DNA of 64,000 nt from Linum tenue. Lineage: Eukaryota > Streptophyta > Magnoliopsida > Malpighiales > Linaceae. Numbering within the stretch: the stretch's first letter is position 1; the number at the start of each line of letters is the position of its first letter. Of the stretch, positions 37,479-48,081 are shown piece after piece. Location of the stretch: positions 12,797,475-12,861,474 of the forward strand of contig CAMGYJ010000008.1 of NCBI GenBank assembly GCA_946122785.1, written 5' to 3'. The notes beneath the pieces were generated by a model that was not told the origin of the DNA, did no database searches, and was given only the letters and a program-made list of their open reading frames with translations. Both the position numbers and the translations under genes were made by a program.

Positions 37479-40187
37479 TCCTACCAATACTATATACATG
37501 TTCCCCGTGAGAACATACCTAATTCAATAAAACGAGCTCTCTCCGCAACCCACAGAAGGGCTCTCTGGTCTTTTTGGACCAATCAATTTCTGCCTTAACA
37601 TTTGCCAATTGCTATCCGGTATTTCTGTTAGCATCCTTTTTATTTGGGTTATGCTATACTGTAATATAGGCTTGCTACTTGGACCACTTTTCACAATAAA
37701 TAGAAATTCGTAAATCAACATCATTAAACCATCCAAACTACTAATCAAATTTAATTCATCCAATAAATATTCAACTAATACAATTCATTTAAATCCAATT
37801 CAATTTATCCAAATTCAATTGGATTCCTGGATCTTTGGCAAATTATGTTTGGTACCTAAAATTTTTATTATGAAACTTTAGTACTAAAATTTACATATTG
37901 GTCCAATGTTTAGATGTCACTTGAATTCATGATCCAATCCACCAATACATAAGATTCAATCTAAAAATCACCAATCCATTTGATCCATAAATCTACCAAT
38001 CAAATCGATCACTCTATGGACCCAATCCATTTGTCACCTCTATGACCATGTCCAATTTCCAAACCGTGAGGGCTCATCATGCGGATTTCACTTTCATGTC
38101 ACCGTAGCTATTAGTTTTAGTTAGGGATAATGTCTTATTTTGATATGAATTTTGAAATAAAAACAATTTTAATATGAAAGTTTAAATAAAACATTTTTTA
38201 CCAAATTTTGAAACAAATAGATAAATATGGCTTGAAATTAGGGTTGATCGTTAATATTGATAGTCAAATATTTCTTTCATTAGTGACTCAATTTTTTATA
38301 AAAATGATTAATACCTTATTTTTGCTTGAATTGACTTAAAAGCATATTGTGACTAGAATTTCCAAATAATTTACCGTTATTATTGAATGTCAAACATTTC
38401 TTCCATCAACAACTCAACATTCAGTTACGAGGTAGTCGTGATATGTATTTCACATCATTTATTTATAAAAAGGGAAAAATACCTATTTTGACTTGAACTT
38501 TGACGTAAAAGAAAATTTTTGCCAGAATTTCAAGGAAGGAAGGGGCGAATAACTACTATATAGAGTAGTTACCATAATACTTCTAATAATTATGTTAGCA
38601 TGATGGTATAAGAGGTGTTTGTACCCTATCCGGATCCACCAGATAATTTCAATATAATTTTTGAATGTGTGGAATGATGATTTTTCTGTTAATTTTTTCA
38701 GAATTAATATATGATAAGGTTAAAATTAATAAATATCCATGTGACGCAGTCAAACCGGCCGATTTACTCTTTGTCACATCAGTGAAATTCACCCAACTCA
38801 GCAATTAAGTTGTCGTGTCATCATCAACTAACAGAATGTTAGATGAAAAGTTAACGATTCGACTGTTATATTGTATTTGAAAAAGTTTAACTATTAATTT
38901 ACCTAATTCAAATGGTTTGGCTACTATATAATGTTAGTTCAAATATTTTCTTTTAAATTCATTCATTACTTTGTTCAGTGTATTATGATTAAAGATTTTG
39001 AACCACCTAAGCAAAATGACTGATCATAATGAGGTGGGTGCATAAAACACCATCTAAATCTTGAATTCAATAAATTTTTGGATCATTGTACTATTCTCTA
39101 AACCCTAATGAGTAAAAATTGTTCTAACCTAGGTTTTTGGGTAATAAACTTAAATAGTAATTTATTTGGGTAATTTGTGAAGTATGAATTTGATTTATGG
39201 TTGCGATGTATGTAATAATGAATTTGGGTCATATATCTTAAACAAATTCACACAAGTCATTATCGCAATGAAACTTGAATGAAGTGGGATTTGCACTGTG
39301 TTGATTTGTAAGTGACTAACCTGAGTGATCACTATTGAATGGAAATATATTTGAATTGCTTCCTCGGCAACAATTTGCTTACTAACATATTGATGGGACT
39401 CCATCAACTTCACTACAACTAAACCAAACCAAACTTTTGAATCTCCTTGGTATAAATGCTAACAATTTGCTTTCTAACTGGTGGTGATGGTCCATAGATG
39501 ATGTACTTAATTTGCTGATAGTCATAATTCTCTATCCATTAATCCACCAATATTATTGGTTGAACTCCTAACATTACATGACTTTGTTCAATGAAACTGC
39601 TCCATGGTTGACTAACAAATTCAATATATGATAGTAGCTTGAGTTCATTGTTCAACTAACTATTGACAACCAATTTGCAAATTGTTTTTTCTCATTGATA
39701 TAATGTAATTCCAAATTTATACTTCGTGCAATGATCAACAACAAGATGAATTGAGAAAAGTATTTCATGGATGTTCTAAACTTCATCAAAGGACAAACAT
39801 CTTTTTATTGCGAAGATCTCATGGAAAGAAACTCTTATGTTGTTCTTTACCAACTTTTTATATTGACAAGACTATTTTTTGTTGCAAAAATGTAGTTAAA
39901 TTAGAGAATGAATATAATGTATATATTAGGTACATGTATTCTATTTTTGACATGTTATTTATACGTTGTTTGGTATTTAATTTTATGACTTTTTCTCTAA
40001 ATTATTCATTGGCAACTCTCAGAAGAAAACAGTCACCCAAACCTTTACAATATACAGATAAAAATGAATTACTTGCTTATCACACTTATACCTTTAAATT
40101 AAGTACAACCTCTGTTTAAATATTAAACTCTTATGCAAAAGCAAAACAAGACATACTCTCCCGCCAACGGGCGGGGCCCTGTACTAG
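37479..40187 (+). mobile_element. Non-autonomous Helitron inserted in the promoter of dioxygenase copy 1
   Basis: The element begins TCCTACC right after a host A (37478) and ends CTAG (40184-40187) right before a host T (40188), the A^T insertion rule of Helitrons. A GC-rich hairpin, CCCGCC-AACG-GGCGGG at 40160-40175, lies 12 bp before the 3' end, as expected. There are no terminal inverted repeats or target-site duplication. Bringing the two flanks together gives a continuous CGCTATATA-TATATATA-CACTAGCC that matches the TATA regions of copies 2 and 3. The 2.7 kb interior is AT-rich with no RepHel-like frame; a 122-codon frame at 39751-40119 has no recognised domain. Mobilised by an autonomous relative, presumably. 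Confidence 0.88.
40160..40187 (+). repeat. Helitron 3'-terminal hairpin and CTAG end
   Basis: Six-base-pair perfect stem with a four-base loop at 40160-40175, then 12 bp to the CTAG terminus. Confidence 0.85.
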
Positions 40188-40285
40188 TATATATATATAC
40201 ACTAGCCTGCTTAGCATGCATCATTCTCTGAAAGCATACCAACTAGCTAGCTAGCAAAAAAGAGCTAATAGAGCAAATCGCTTCA

Positions 40286-41492
40286 ATGGGTTCTGATGAG
40301 GAACATGAATTATCTCCCAAACTTCCATTCATAGATTTCTCATCAGAGCAGCTGAAACCAGGCACTCCCATCTGGGATTCCTTGAAACCCCAAATTCGAG
40401 AAGCACTCCAAGAGTACGGCTGCTTCGAGGCATCCTTGGGAGACGACAGCACGGTTAATCCTGGCAAGCTTCAGCGTGATGTTTTCAGTTCATTGAAAGA
40501 GCTTTTCGATCTGCCTTTGCACACCAAACAGCAGAGTGGCGTTTCTCAGCCGTTTCAACATGGTTACGCGGCGCCGAATCCTTTCTACCAGAGCTTTGGA
40601 ATGGACGATCCCAATTCGCTCGACGCGGTCGAAACCTTCACCAAAACATTGTGGACCCGTGGAGGAAACCCAAGTTTCAGGTGATCGCTCATCATTATAT
40701 GTATATATGGTACAACAATTTTATAATTGATTGAAAAGCATAACCAACGTAGAAATTAAGAAATTAATTATGTACGTGTTAAATGCACAGCAACAACATT
40801 CACTCCATGGCTGGGGTGGTTTCCGAATTCGATCGCACTGTGAGGAGAATGATACTCGAGAGTTTTGGGCTTGAGAAATACATAGACGAGCATCTGAGTT
40901 CCACAACGTACCATTTTAGGGTTATGAAATACGAAGCCGTCCAACCTCATGGTGAGACAGAACTTGGGCTACGAGTTCACACGGATAAGAGTTTCATGAC
41001 CATACTGTGCCAAAACGAGGTTGGGGGGCTGGAGCTTCAAACCAAGAGAGGGGAATGGGTTAAGTTCAGACCCACTTCTCCTAGTTCCTTCGTTGTTCTC
41101 ATCGGTGATGCTCTTCATGTAAGTGGATCTGCTGGAGAGTTAACTTGCTTCTCTATATGGGGGAAATACTGAAGTTCCAGGCATGTAATTGTGGTGCTTT
41201 TTTGTTTTTACAGGTATGGCTGAATGGTAGGGTACATTGTCCCAAACACAAAGTTACATTGCGTCATTTACATGATAAGTCGAGATACTCTTTTGGACTT
41301 TTCACAATCCCGAAGCCAGGCTATGTTATAAAAGCCCCAGAAGAGTTGATCGACGAGGAACACCCCTTGAGGTTCAAGCCCTTTGCTTATCAGGAGTATT
41401 TTGGTTTGGCGTACAGCAAGTCTGGGGTAAAAGACGCTTCTATACTACATGTGCCAATGTTTCCTCCACCCATTGTTACATCAAAACTCTGA
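40286..41492 (+). CDS. AOP-like 2-oxoglutarate/Fe(II)-dependent dioxygenase, copy 1 (3 exons)
   Basis: Exons 40286-40680, 40791-41118 and 41214-41492 give 333 residues. The DIOX_N half holds PFIDFSSEQLKPGTPIWDS and REALQEYGCFEA; the catalytic 2OG-FeII_Oxy half has iron ligands His195, Asp197 (RVHTDKS) and His249 (NGRVH), and the 2-oxoglutarate-binding Arg265-x-Ser267 (RYS). All key residues are present. Closest named relatives are the AOP proteins; in Brassicales some act on glucosinolate side chains, but elsewhere the substrate is generally unknown. The C-terminus (VPMFPPPIVTSKL) differs from copies 2 and 5, which end soon after a His/Ala-Tyr-Gly motif. The upstream region is split by a Helitron, so expression may be altered. 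Cytosolic; no targeting signal. Confidence 0.9.
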
Positions 41493-43891
41493 TTTTGATT
41501 GGAATATCGGGCGGAGGTTATATGTACCTGAAATTTACCTAGATCCATCTTTGAGTATATTTGAGAAAAATACAAAGTATAACAACATTTATGCATATAG
41601 CTCATTTTAAATTGCGTTAGATCTAGTTTATTTTGCGAGAAACCAAACAAAAAATATATGGCTAGCAAGAAAGTGACCCTAAAATAAAGATCCAACTATA
41701 TATATTACTAAAACAACTATATCAAACATGAATAATTAGTTCTTAACTAAGGTTTTGTTGGCCTACCGGCGACTTTGTGAAGGCGACGTCTAAAGGACCC
41801 GATTGCCAACTTGAAGCAATTATTAGCAAATTAAGTGTGTTTATGAACAAAATTATTAAGTTTACTGGTGAGTTTTATAGAAATTTTAATTTCCAACAAA
41901 AAAAATTAATTCGTAACAAAGACTTTCTAATCCCCTTACAAATGAACGTTTACACACATTTTATATAAGCTAATAAATTGTCTCTCAACCCGTGCAAATC
42001 ATGCGTAACCATTTACAAATTGTAATGGTGGATATGAAACACTCAAAATCAAATATGGACCTTGACTTGCACTAAATTTCTCAGTTTCAAGGATCTGAAA
42101 CACTCAAAAGTGGAGAAAGTGAAATTATGTATTTTTAATTTTTGTTAATTTTTGTTTTTCATTAATCTAAGTGGCAGTGTTGTTGATGAAATGCCATCAA
42201 TTCAGCAAAGTCGTTAGTCCAGCCAGTCTGTTAGATGACACTGTTCAAAATTTGGACGGAATTGGCTAGCTATTTTGTGTATTTCTCCAAAAGTGACTAT
42301 TATTGACAAAAATGTAAAGGTCATAGTTATACAAGTGTATTTTACCTTTCTAAACCTATTAAATTTATACTTTTATTTTTCCACCGACAAACAATGTCGA
42401 TCAAAACCCGTCATGGATATCAACTCCGACGAGCGATTCAACTTAGAAATGGTGAAAGCGAGCCACAAAACTGCAGATCTACGAGAATTTTTTATTTTCA
42501 TCGTGACCGGAGCGAAAAAAAGTATTGGGTAGCACAACCGATTACACAAATTGGTCTCCTGGCATATAAATAACGAAGCTTTCCTCGAGAGTATGACCAT
42601 CGAATCTTGCTTGGATTTGGACTTTACTGGCTCAATATGCTGCAGTCCCTCCCTCCCTCCATTATGAATTGATTCCCATTGTTGAAAAGGACACCTAAAG
42701 TTGACCCACGCGGAAAACGAGAAGTGACTTGAATATATATATAACTGTTGGAGTACTTAGAACTTAGAAACTAGCTGATCAAGTTCAAGTAGTGTTCTAA
42801 ATTTCTAATTAGCTACACTAGTTTTGGTTGTTGAAGGGACGTGATAAAGATGTATTAGTTTCTTTTCCTTTTGGGGCTTGCGCGCATGTGACAGTCTGCA
42901 GTGGCAGGTTGTATGTATGATTCGATTCAGTATCAACTTGCACGAATAATATAGTTGTGATATTAACAAGATTTGATTGCTCCTGTATTTGGCGCTATGC
43001 ACGAGCTAGGAGGGAATATATAGAAATAATAAACCACAAAGAAGTAGGGGAAATTAGTTAAATTTATAATAGAGTTGAGTGATAACCTTATGATAGAATC
43101 GTATTAACTTGATTTGTAGTATGTATGTAGTTAAATGAAAACAATCTTATTGATATTGCATATAATTTCGTGTTATAACTCATGAGTCCTTCGTAGTAAG
43201 AGCACATGTCTTTTGTATAACCCAATTTTCTCGTAGGGTAAGATCGTTCGACATTTTTGTTACATTCAATTATCCGTGGGTATTATAATGTAATCATGAT
43301 TACATAAAGTTTAGGGGTCATAACTCATACCGGTATATCAATTCATGATTGAATCGAATCGAAATAGGACCAAACCAAAAACAAAGAAAATAATAGGACC
43401 GAATGTAATGTGTATTTGGTTCAATTCTGTCCAATACTAATTCAATACTACTAAAATCACTATATCCCATCAAATCAATTCCTGCATTTCCTCCAATCTG
43501 CCCCAATCCGAAATCGAGTCCGGCGATTAGGTGAAAGAGGAAAAATTATCGTTATTTTGTCTAATTATTTTAATACATATAGCTGTTTACGTATTACAAT
43601 ATTACTATTGTTATGGTTAATTGGCTATATCTCGGATTGAGATCAATTGTGGCCTAGGAAGGAGACAAATGATTCCTTAATTAATGTTGTGTGCAGCTGG
43701 CATGCACATGATGACTAGAAGCTAAGTGCAAATTAAACCGCCCAAAAAATAAATTATTCAAAGGACGACGTACGCTTACGCTATAATAAATAAATACACA
43801 AGCATGCAAGCAGTCTACACCCGGAGCATCATTCTGTCGACGAGAGAACACATAGCTAGCAAAAAATCAGCTTATAGAGCAAATCGCTTCA
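41493..43891. other. Spacer between dioxygenase copies 1 and 2, with split upstream region
   Basis: From about 41660 to 41870 the DNA matches the distal upstream region of copies 1 and 3 (AGTGACCCTAAAATAAAG, GATTAGTTCTTAACTAAGG-like, CCCACTTGAAGCAATTATTA-like blocks). The proximal part resumes at about 43640 and includes TTCAAAGGACGACGTACGC just before a TATA-like TAATAAATAAATAC (from 43783). The ~1.8 kb between is extra sequence and contains the inverted repeat at 42816-43146. A block near 42525-42575 also matches DNA downstream of copy 2 (about 45795-45845). Confidence 0.65.
42816..43146 (+). repeat. Inverted repeat, left arm (partner 58334-58708)
   Basis: Read forward, it aligns with the reverse complement of 58334-58708: shared blocks include TTTTGGTTGTTGAAGGG, GATGTATTAGTTT, TTTGATTGCTCCTGTATTTGGCG-like and TTATGATAGAATCGTATTAAC-like. 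The arms are about 15.5 kb apart. Confidence 0.85.
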
Positions 43892-45597
43892 ATGGGTTTT
43901 GACGAGCAACAGTCTCTCAAGCTTCCATTCATAGATTTCTCGTCAGAACCGAAACCAGGCACTCCCTGCTGGGATTCCCTGAAACTCCAACTTCGAGAAG
44001 CACTCCAAGAGTACGGCTGCTTCGAGGCATCTTTGGGCGACAGCAGGGTTCCTGGCGAGCTTCGACGTGATGTTTTCAGTTCACTGGAAGAGCTTTTCGA
44101 TCTGCCTCTGCACACCAAGCAACAGAGCGGCGCTTCAGAGTCATTTCAAGATGGTTACGCCGCGACGCCCAACGGTTTCTACCAGAGCTTTGGGATAGAA
44201 GATCCCAATTCGCTCCACGTGCTCCAAACCTTCACCAACCCATTGTGGCCTCATGAAGGAAACCCAAGCTTCTGGTGAGAATCTATTTATTATATTTCTC
44301 TATTATGCATGTTTTAATTTTATCAAACATACATCTCTACTATTTTTTATGAAGCATATTTTTTAAAATTATCAAATATATCCTTATGTTAAGATTTTCA
44401 TCCAAATATCTTCAACCACGATCGAACCGTGGTTCGGAAGACCTGACCTTGACAAAATGGAAGAGAAAATGTCATATTTACCTCTCCATTTATTTCTCTA
44501 AGTCTCATTTAAGTAAAATTATTAGGAATATTGGGCTATATAATAGAAATAAAAATATATTAAAATTTGAAATTATTAATGGTATATATTTTAGACATTT
44601 ATATATGTCCCTCAAAGGCTCAAATCACTGTTCGGCCGTGGTTGACGATGTTTGGATGGAAATCTTAACAGAAAGCGAAAGCGGAATGTTTGATAGTTTT
44701 TCTAAAATACATAAGCATGTTTGATGTAATAAATAGTAGAGAGTCATGTTTGTTAAAAATACATAATAAAGGGGTATATTATACCTATAACCCTATTTAT
44801 ATCGGATTGAAATTCTAATAGCTAGCTAGATCTGTAAAAGAAAAGCACAATTAACCAAGGTAGAAATTGTTGTACATGTTAAATGCAGCAACAACATTCA
44901 GTCCATGGCTGGGGTGGTCTCTGAATTCAATCGCACCGTGAGGAGGATGTTGCTGGAGAGTTTTGGGCTTGAGAAATATGTGGAGGAGCATCTGAGTTCC
45001 ACGACATACAGATTCAGGGTCATGAAATACGAAGCTCTCCAACCTCTTGATGCTGCGACAGAAGTACTTGGGTTGGGAGTTCACACGGATAAGAGTTTCA
45101 TGACCATACTCTGCCAAAACGAGGTTGGGGGATTGAAACTTCAAGCCAAGAGAGGGGAATGGGTTAAGTTCGCACCTACTTCTCCTACCTCCTTCGTCGT
45201 TCTCATTGGCGATGCTCTTCATGTAAGTCGATCTGTTGACGAGTTAATTACTTGCTTCTCTATATTGTCGGAGTGAAAAACCCAAACAAATTATGCATGT
45301 AATTGATCATGTGTTGATCTCGTGTATTTTTATTTTTTACAGGTATGGTTGAACGGTAAAGTTCACTGTCCCAAACACAAGGTTACCTTGTGTGAGTTAA
45401 ATGGTAAGTCGAGATACTCCTTTGGACTTTTCACAGTCCCGAAACCAGAGTATGTTATAAAAGCTCCAGAAGAACTGATCGACGAGAAACACCCGTTGAA
45501 GTTCAAGCCATTTGCTTATCAAGAGTATTTTGATTTGGCTTATAACGAGCCTGGTGTAAAAGACGCTTCTATACTACATGCACATTATGGAATTTGA
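43892..45597 (+). CDS. AOP-like 2-oxoglutarate/Fe(II)-dependent dioxygenase, copy 2 (3 exons)
   Basis: Exons 43892-44274, 44889-45222 and 45343-45597 give 323 residues. DIOX_N half: LPFIDFSSEPKPGTPCWDS and REALQEYGCFEA. Catalytic residues: His193, Asp195 (GVHTDKS), distal His247 (NGKVH), Arg263-x-Ser265. The usual end KDASILHAHYGI is kept. The exon 1/2 junction codon is TGC (Cys) where copies 1, 3, 4 and 5 have AGC (Ser), because exon 1 ends TTCTG instead of TTCAG. Intron 1 is 614 bp, about five times longer than in copies 1 and 3, because of a long-TIR element (44291-44792). Exon 2 has two extra codons relative to copies 1 and 3. The coding sequence looks intact and probably active; substrate unknown. 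Confidence 0.88.
44291..44792. mobile_element. Long-TIR MITE-like element in intron 1 of dioxygenase copy 2
   Basis: About 500 bp with long, imperfect terminal inverted repeats. The left half (TATTATGCATG..., TCTCTACTATTT, GTTAAGATTTTCATCCAAAT, TCAACCACG.TCGAAC) is matched in order by the reverse complement of the right half. CTATTTAT at 44283-44290 and 44793-44800 is a candidate 8-bp target-site duplication, fitting a Mutator- or hAT-like MITE. Copies 1 and 3 lack it, showing an insertion after the gene duplication. Confidence 0.8.
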
Positions 45598-46585
45598 AAC
45601 TTGATCAAGGGAGTACCGACCATTAAACTTCAACTCTTCATGCCACAATATTAGTGTCTATGCATGGTCGGTCAACTCATATGTAATAAGAATATCGATC
45701 AGTGTGTGTTGCCTTTACTCTATGTGATGATGTTTGTTGTCCATCGCTATGCTAACCACAAAACAACATATCTATAAAAAAATCATTTTCGCCGAAATCA
45801 TAACCAATTACACAAATTAGACTCATGGGATATAAACAACGAAGCCTACTCATACGAAAACCTACCTTTTTTGGGGTTTTCTTATACGGTTTGCACAGGT
45901 TGAACATATCATTCCTTGTGTTGCCAACCCATTAGCCTTTCAGTTTGTACAAGTTGGACATACCATTCCTTGTACTAAATCATTGTTTAAATTGTGGGTT
46001 GTCATGAGGATTCGAAATCATGACCTTTCGGTTCTAAACTCTGATACCTTGTTAGGGAACCAACCACTTGACCTCAATAACTCTTGTTGAGAAAGGGTTT
46101 GTTAAGTCTTTTTATTTATTACATAGGGACTTATAATTTGATGTGAAGCGACCCTAAAACAAAGGTCCACTATATTGTTATAAATATATGTAATAAGTAG
46201 TTGGAAACTAAGCTTTTTTTTTTTTTTAATGTAGTTGGAAACTAAGTTAGATGAGCAGTTAAGACGTCAACATTAAACATGAATGATTAGTTCTTAATTA
46301 ATGTTTTAGTGTCGTAGTAGCTTCTGACTTAATAAAGGTGACAACTAGAGGAGAGGGAATCCAGCTGCCCACTTGAAACTATTAAAGAGTGATATAAGAT
46401 CCCGCAGAAGTTTTTTTATAACAACTTGAGTTATTGGAATCAACTAGTTCTTGACAGAAATCATTATTATCAGCACATTAATTAAGCTTGTTTACAAGAA
46501 AAAAAATATTAAGTTGACATTAGATTTATGACCAAAAAACCGCAAACTAAAACCCCCATAAAAGAATTATTCAAAGGACGTACGC
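45598..46585. other. Spacer between copies 2 and 3, including copy 3 upstream region
   Basis: The 3' flank of copy 2 (GATGATGTTTGTTGTCCATCGCT near 45730) recurs after copy 3 (near 48170), marking the duplicated unit. From 46160 to 46585 lies the promoter module shared with copies 1 and 2. A poly(T) run sits at about 46211-46226. Confidence 0.65.
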
Positions 46586-46593
46586 TATAAATA
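46566..46593 (+). promoter_or_regulatory. Conserved promoter block and TATA box of dioxygenase copy 3
   Basis: GAATTATTCAAAGGACGTAC runs directly into GCTATAAATAC; the TATA core is TATAAATA (46586-46593), 67 bp before the ATG. The block is almost identical upstream of copy 1 (37451-37478) and present, with small insertions, upstream of copy 2 (43747-43790). It contains an ACGT core, a known type of bZIP-binding core. Confidence 0.65.
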
Positions 46594-46659
46594 CACAGCA
46601 TCCTCTCAGAGAATAATAGCTAGCTAGTAAATATTAGCTTATAGAGCAAATCGCTTAAA

Positions 46660-48081
46660 ATGGGTTCTGATGAGTCTCTGAAGCTTCCATTCATAGATTT
46701 CTCATCAGAGCTGAAACCAAGCACCCCCAGTTGGGATTCCTTGAAACTCCAAGTTCGAGAAGCACTTGAAAACTATGGCTGCTTCGAGGCATCTTTTCCC
46801 AACGACAAGGTTCCTGGCGAGCTTCGACGTGATGTTTTCAGTTCATTGGAAGAGCTTTTCGATCTGCCTTTGCACACCAAACAACAGAGTGGTGCTTCTC
46901 AGTCATTTCAACACGGCTACGTTGCGACACCGATTCCTTTCTTCCAGAGCTTTGGGATGGACGATCCCAATTTGCTTGACGTGGTCGAAACCTTCACCGA
47001 CACATTGTGGCCCCATGGAGGAAACCCAAGTTTCAGGTGACATCATATTATTATTTATATGGTTGGGTACCCAAATTTTTTATAATTGGTTGAAAAGCAT
47101 TAGAACTTAATGTACAAGTTGCAGCAACAACATTCACTCCATGGTTGGGGTGGTCTCTGAATTCAATCGCACCGTGAGGAGAATGATACTCGAGAGTTTT
47201 GGGCTTGAGAAATATGTCGACGAGCATCTGGGCTCCACAAAGTACCACTTGAGGGTCATGAAATACGAAGCCGTCCAACCTCACGATGAGACAGAACTCG
47301 GGCTGAGAGTTCACACGGATAAGAGTTTCATGACCATACTATGCCAAAATGAGGTTGAGGGACTGGAACTTCAAACCAAGAAAGGCGAATGGATTAAGTT
47401 CAGACCGACATCTCCTAGCTCATTCGTCGTTCTGATCGGCGATGCTCTTCATGTAAGTCGATCAATCTGTTTTCTCTTCTGGTTAGTTAACTTGCTTCTC
47501 TATATAACCGGCTGAAGCTGGGGAAAATCCAAGCAAATTTAATTATGAGTGACACCAATAACTTGAGTTGTTGTGAAAAGTCCATGTATGATTTTAACCA
47601 CTTCTTACACGTATCCCAAACGAAAGTCTACTTATGGGCTTGAAGTTTCCATCATCTCAATGAAAAATAAGCTCTAATCCCATGTTGGGAGAGATCCATA
47701 TATGGATCTTAATCAATTGATCCCAATAACTTCAATTGTTGGGGAGATCCATGTATAAATCTTAATCGCTTTCTTACATTATGCATGTAATTGTGCTCTC
47801 GTGTATTTATGTGTTTACAGGTATGGCTGAATAGTAGAGTTCACTGTCCCAAGCACAAGGTTACGTTGTGTCAGATACATGATAAGATGAGATACTCCTT
47901 TGGACTTTTCACAATACCGAAGCCCGAGTACGTTATAAAAGCTCCAGAAGAACTGATCGACGAAAAACACCCCCGAGGTTCAAGCCATTTGCTTATCAAG
48001 AGTATTTTGCTTTGGCTTATAGCAAGCCTGGGGCGAAAGACGATTCTATACTACATGCACATTATGGGATTTGAAACTTAA
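46660..48081 (+). CDS. AOP-like dioxygenase, copy 3, frameshifted near the C-terminus
   Basis: Exons 46660-47036, 47125-47452 and 47821-48081 give 321 residues as read. DIOX_N half: LPFIDFSSELKPSTPSWDS and REALENYGCFEA. Catalytic residues His189, Asp191, His243 and Arg259-x-Ser261 are all present. At about 47971-47975 one base is missing compared with copies 1 and 2 (CACCCCCGAGG against CACCCCTTGAGG), so after residue 286 (DEKHP) the protein runs on in another frame to a TAA at 48079-48081. In the original frame the family-type C-terminus, ending at a TGA near 48072, can still be seen in the DNA. The lost part covers the last ~35 residues, which in this fold pack against the active site, so activity is doubtful. 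Confidence 0.82.
47551..47776. repeat. Internal duplication in intron 2 of copy 3
   Basis: A ~57-bp segment (CCAATAACTT.A.TTGTTG ... TCCATGTAT.A.TTTTAA/CTTAA ... CTTAC) occurs at about 47551-47608 and again at 47721-47776. Confidence 0.55.

Noticed and set aside
39751..40119. 122-codon frame inside the Helitron as a possible Helitron gene
   Set aside because: No Rep or helicase motif; AT-rich with low-quality composition.
41900..42000. Possible second Helitron end near CAACCCGTGCAAATCATGCG
   Set aside because: No proper hairpin with a following CTRR end at the right distance.
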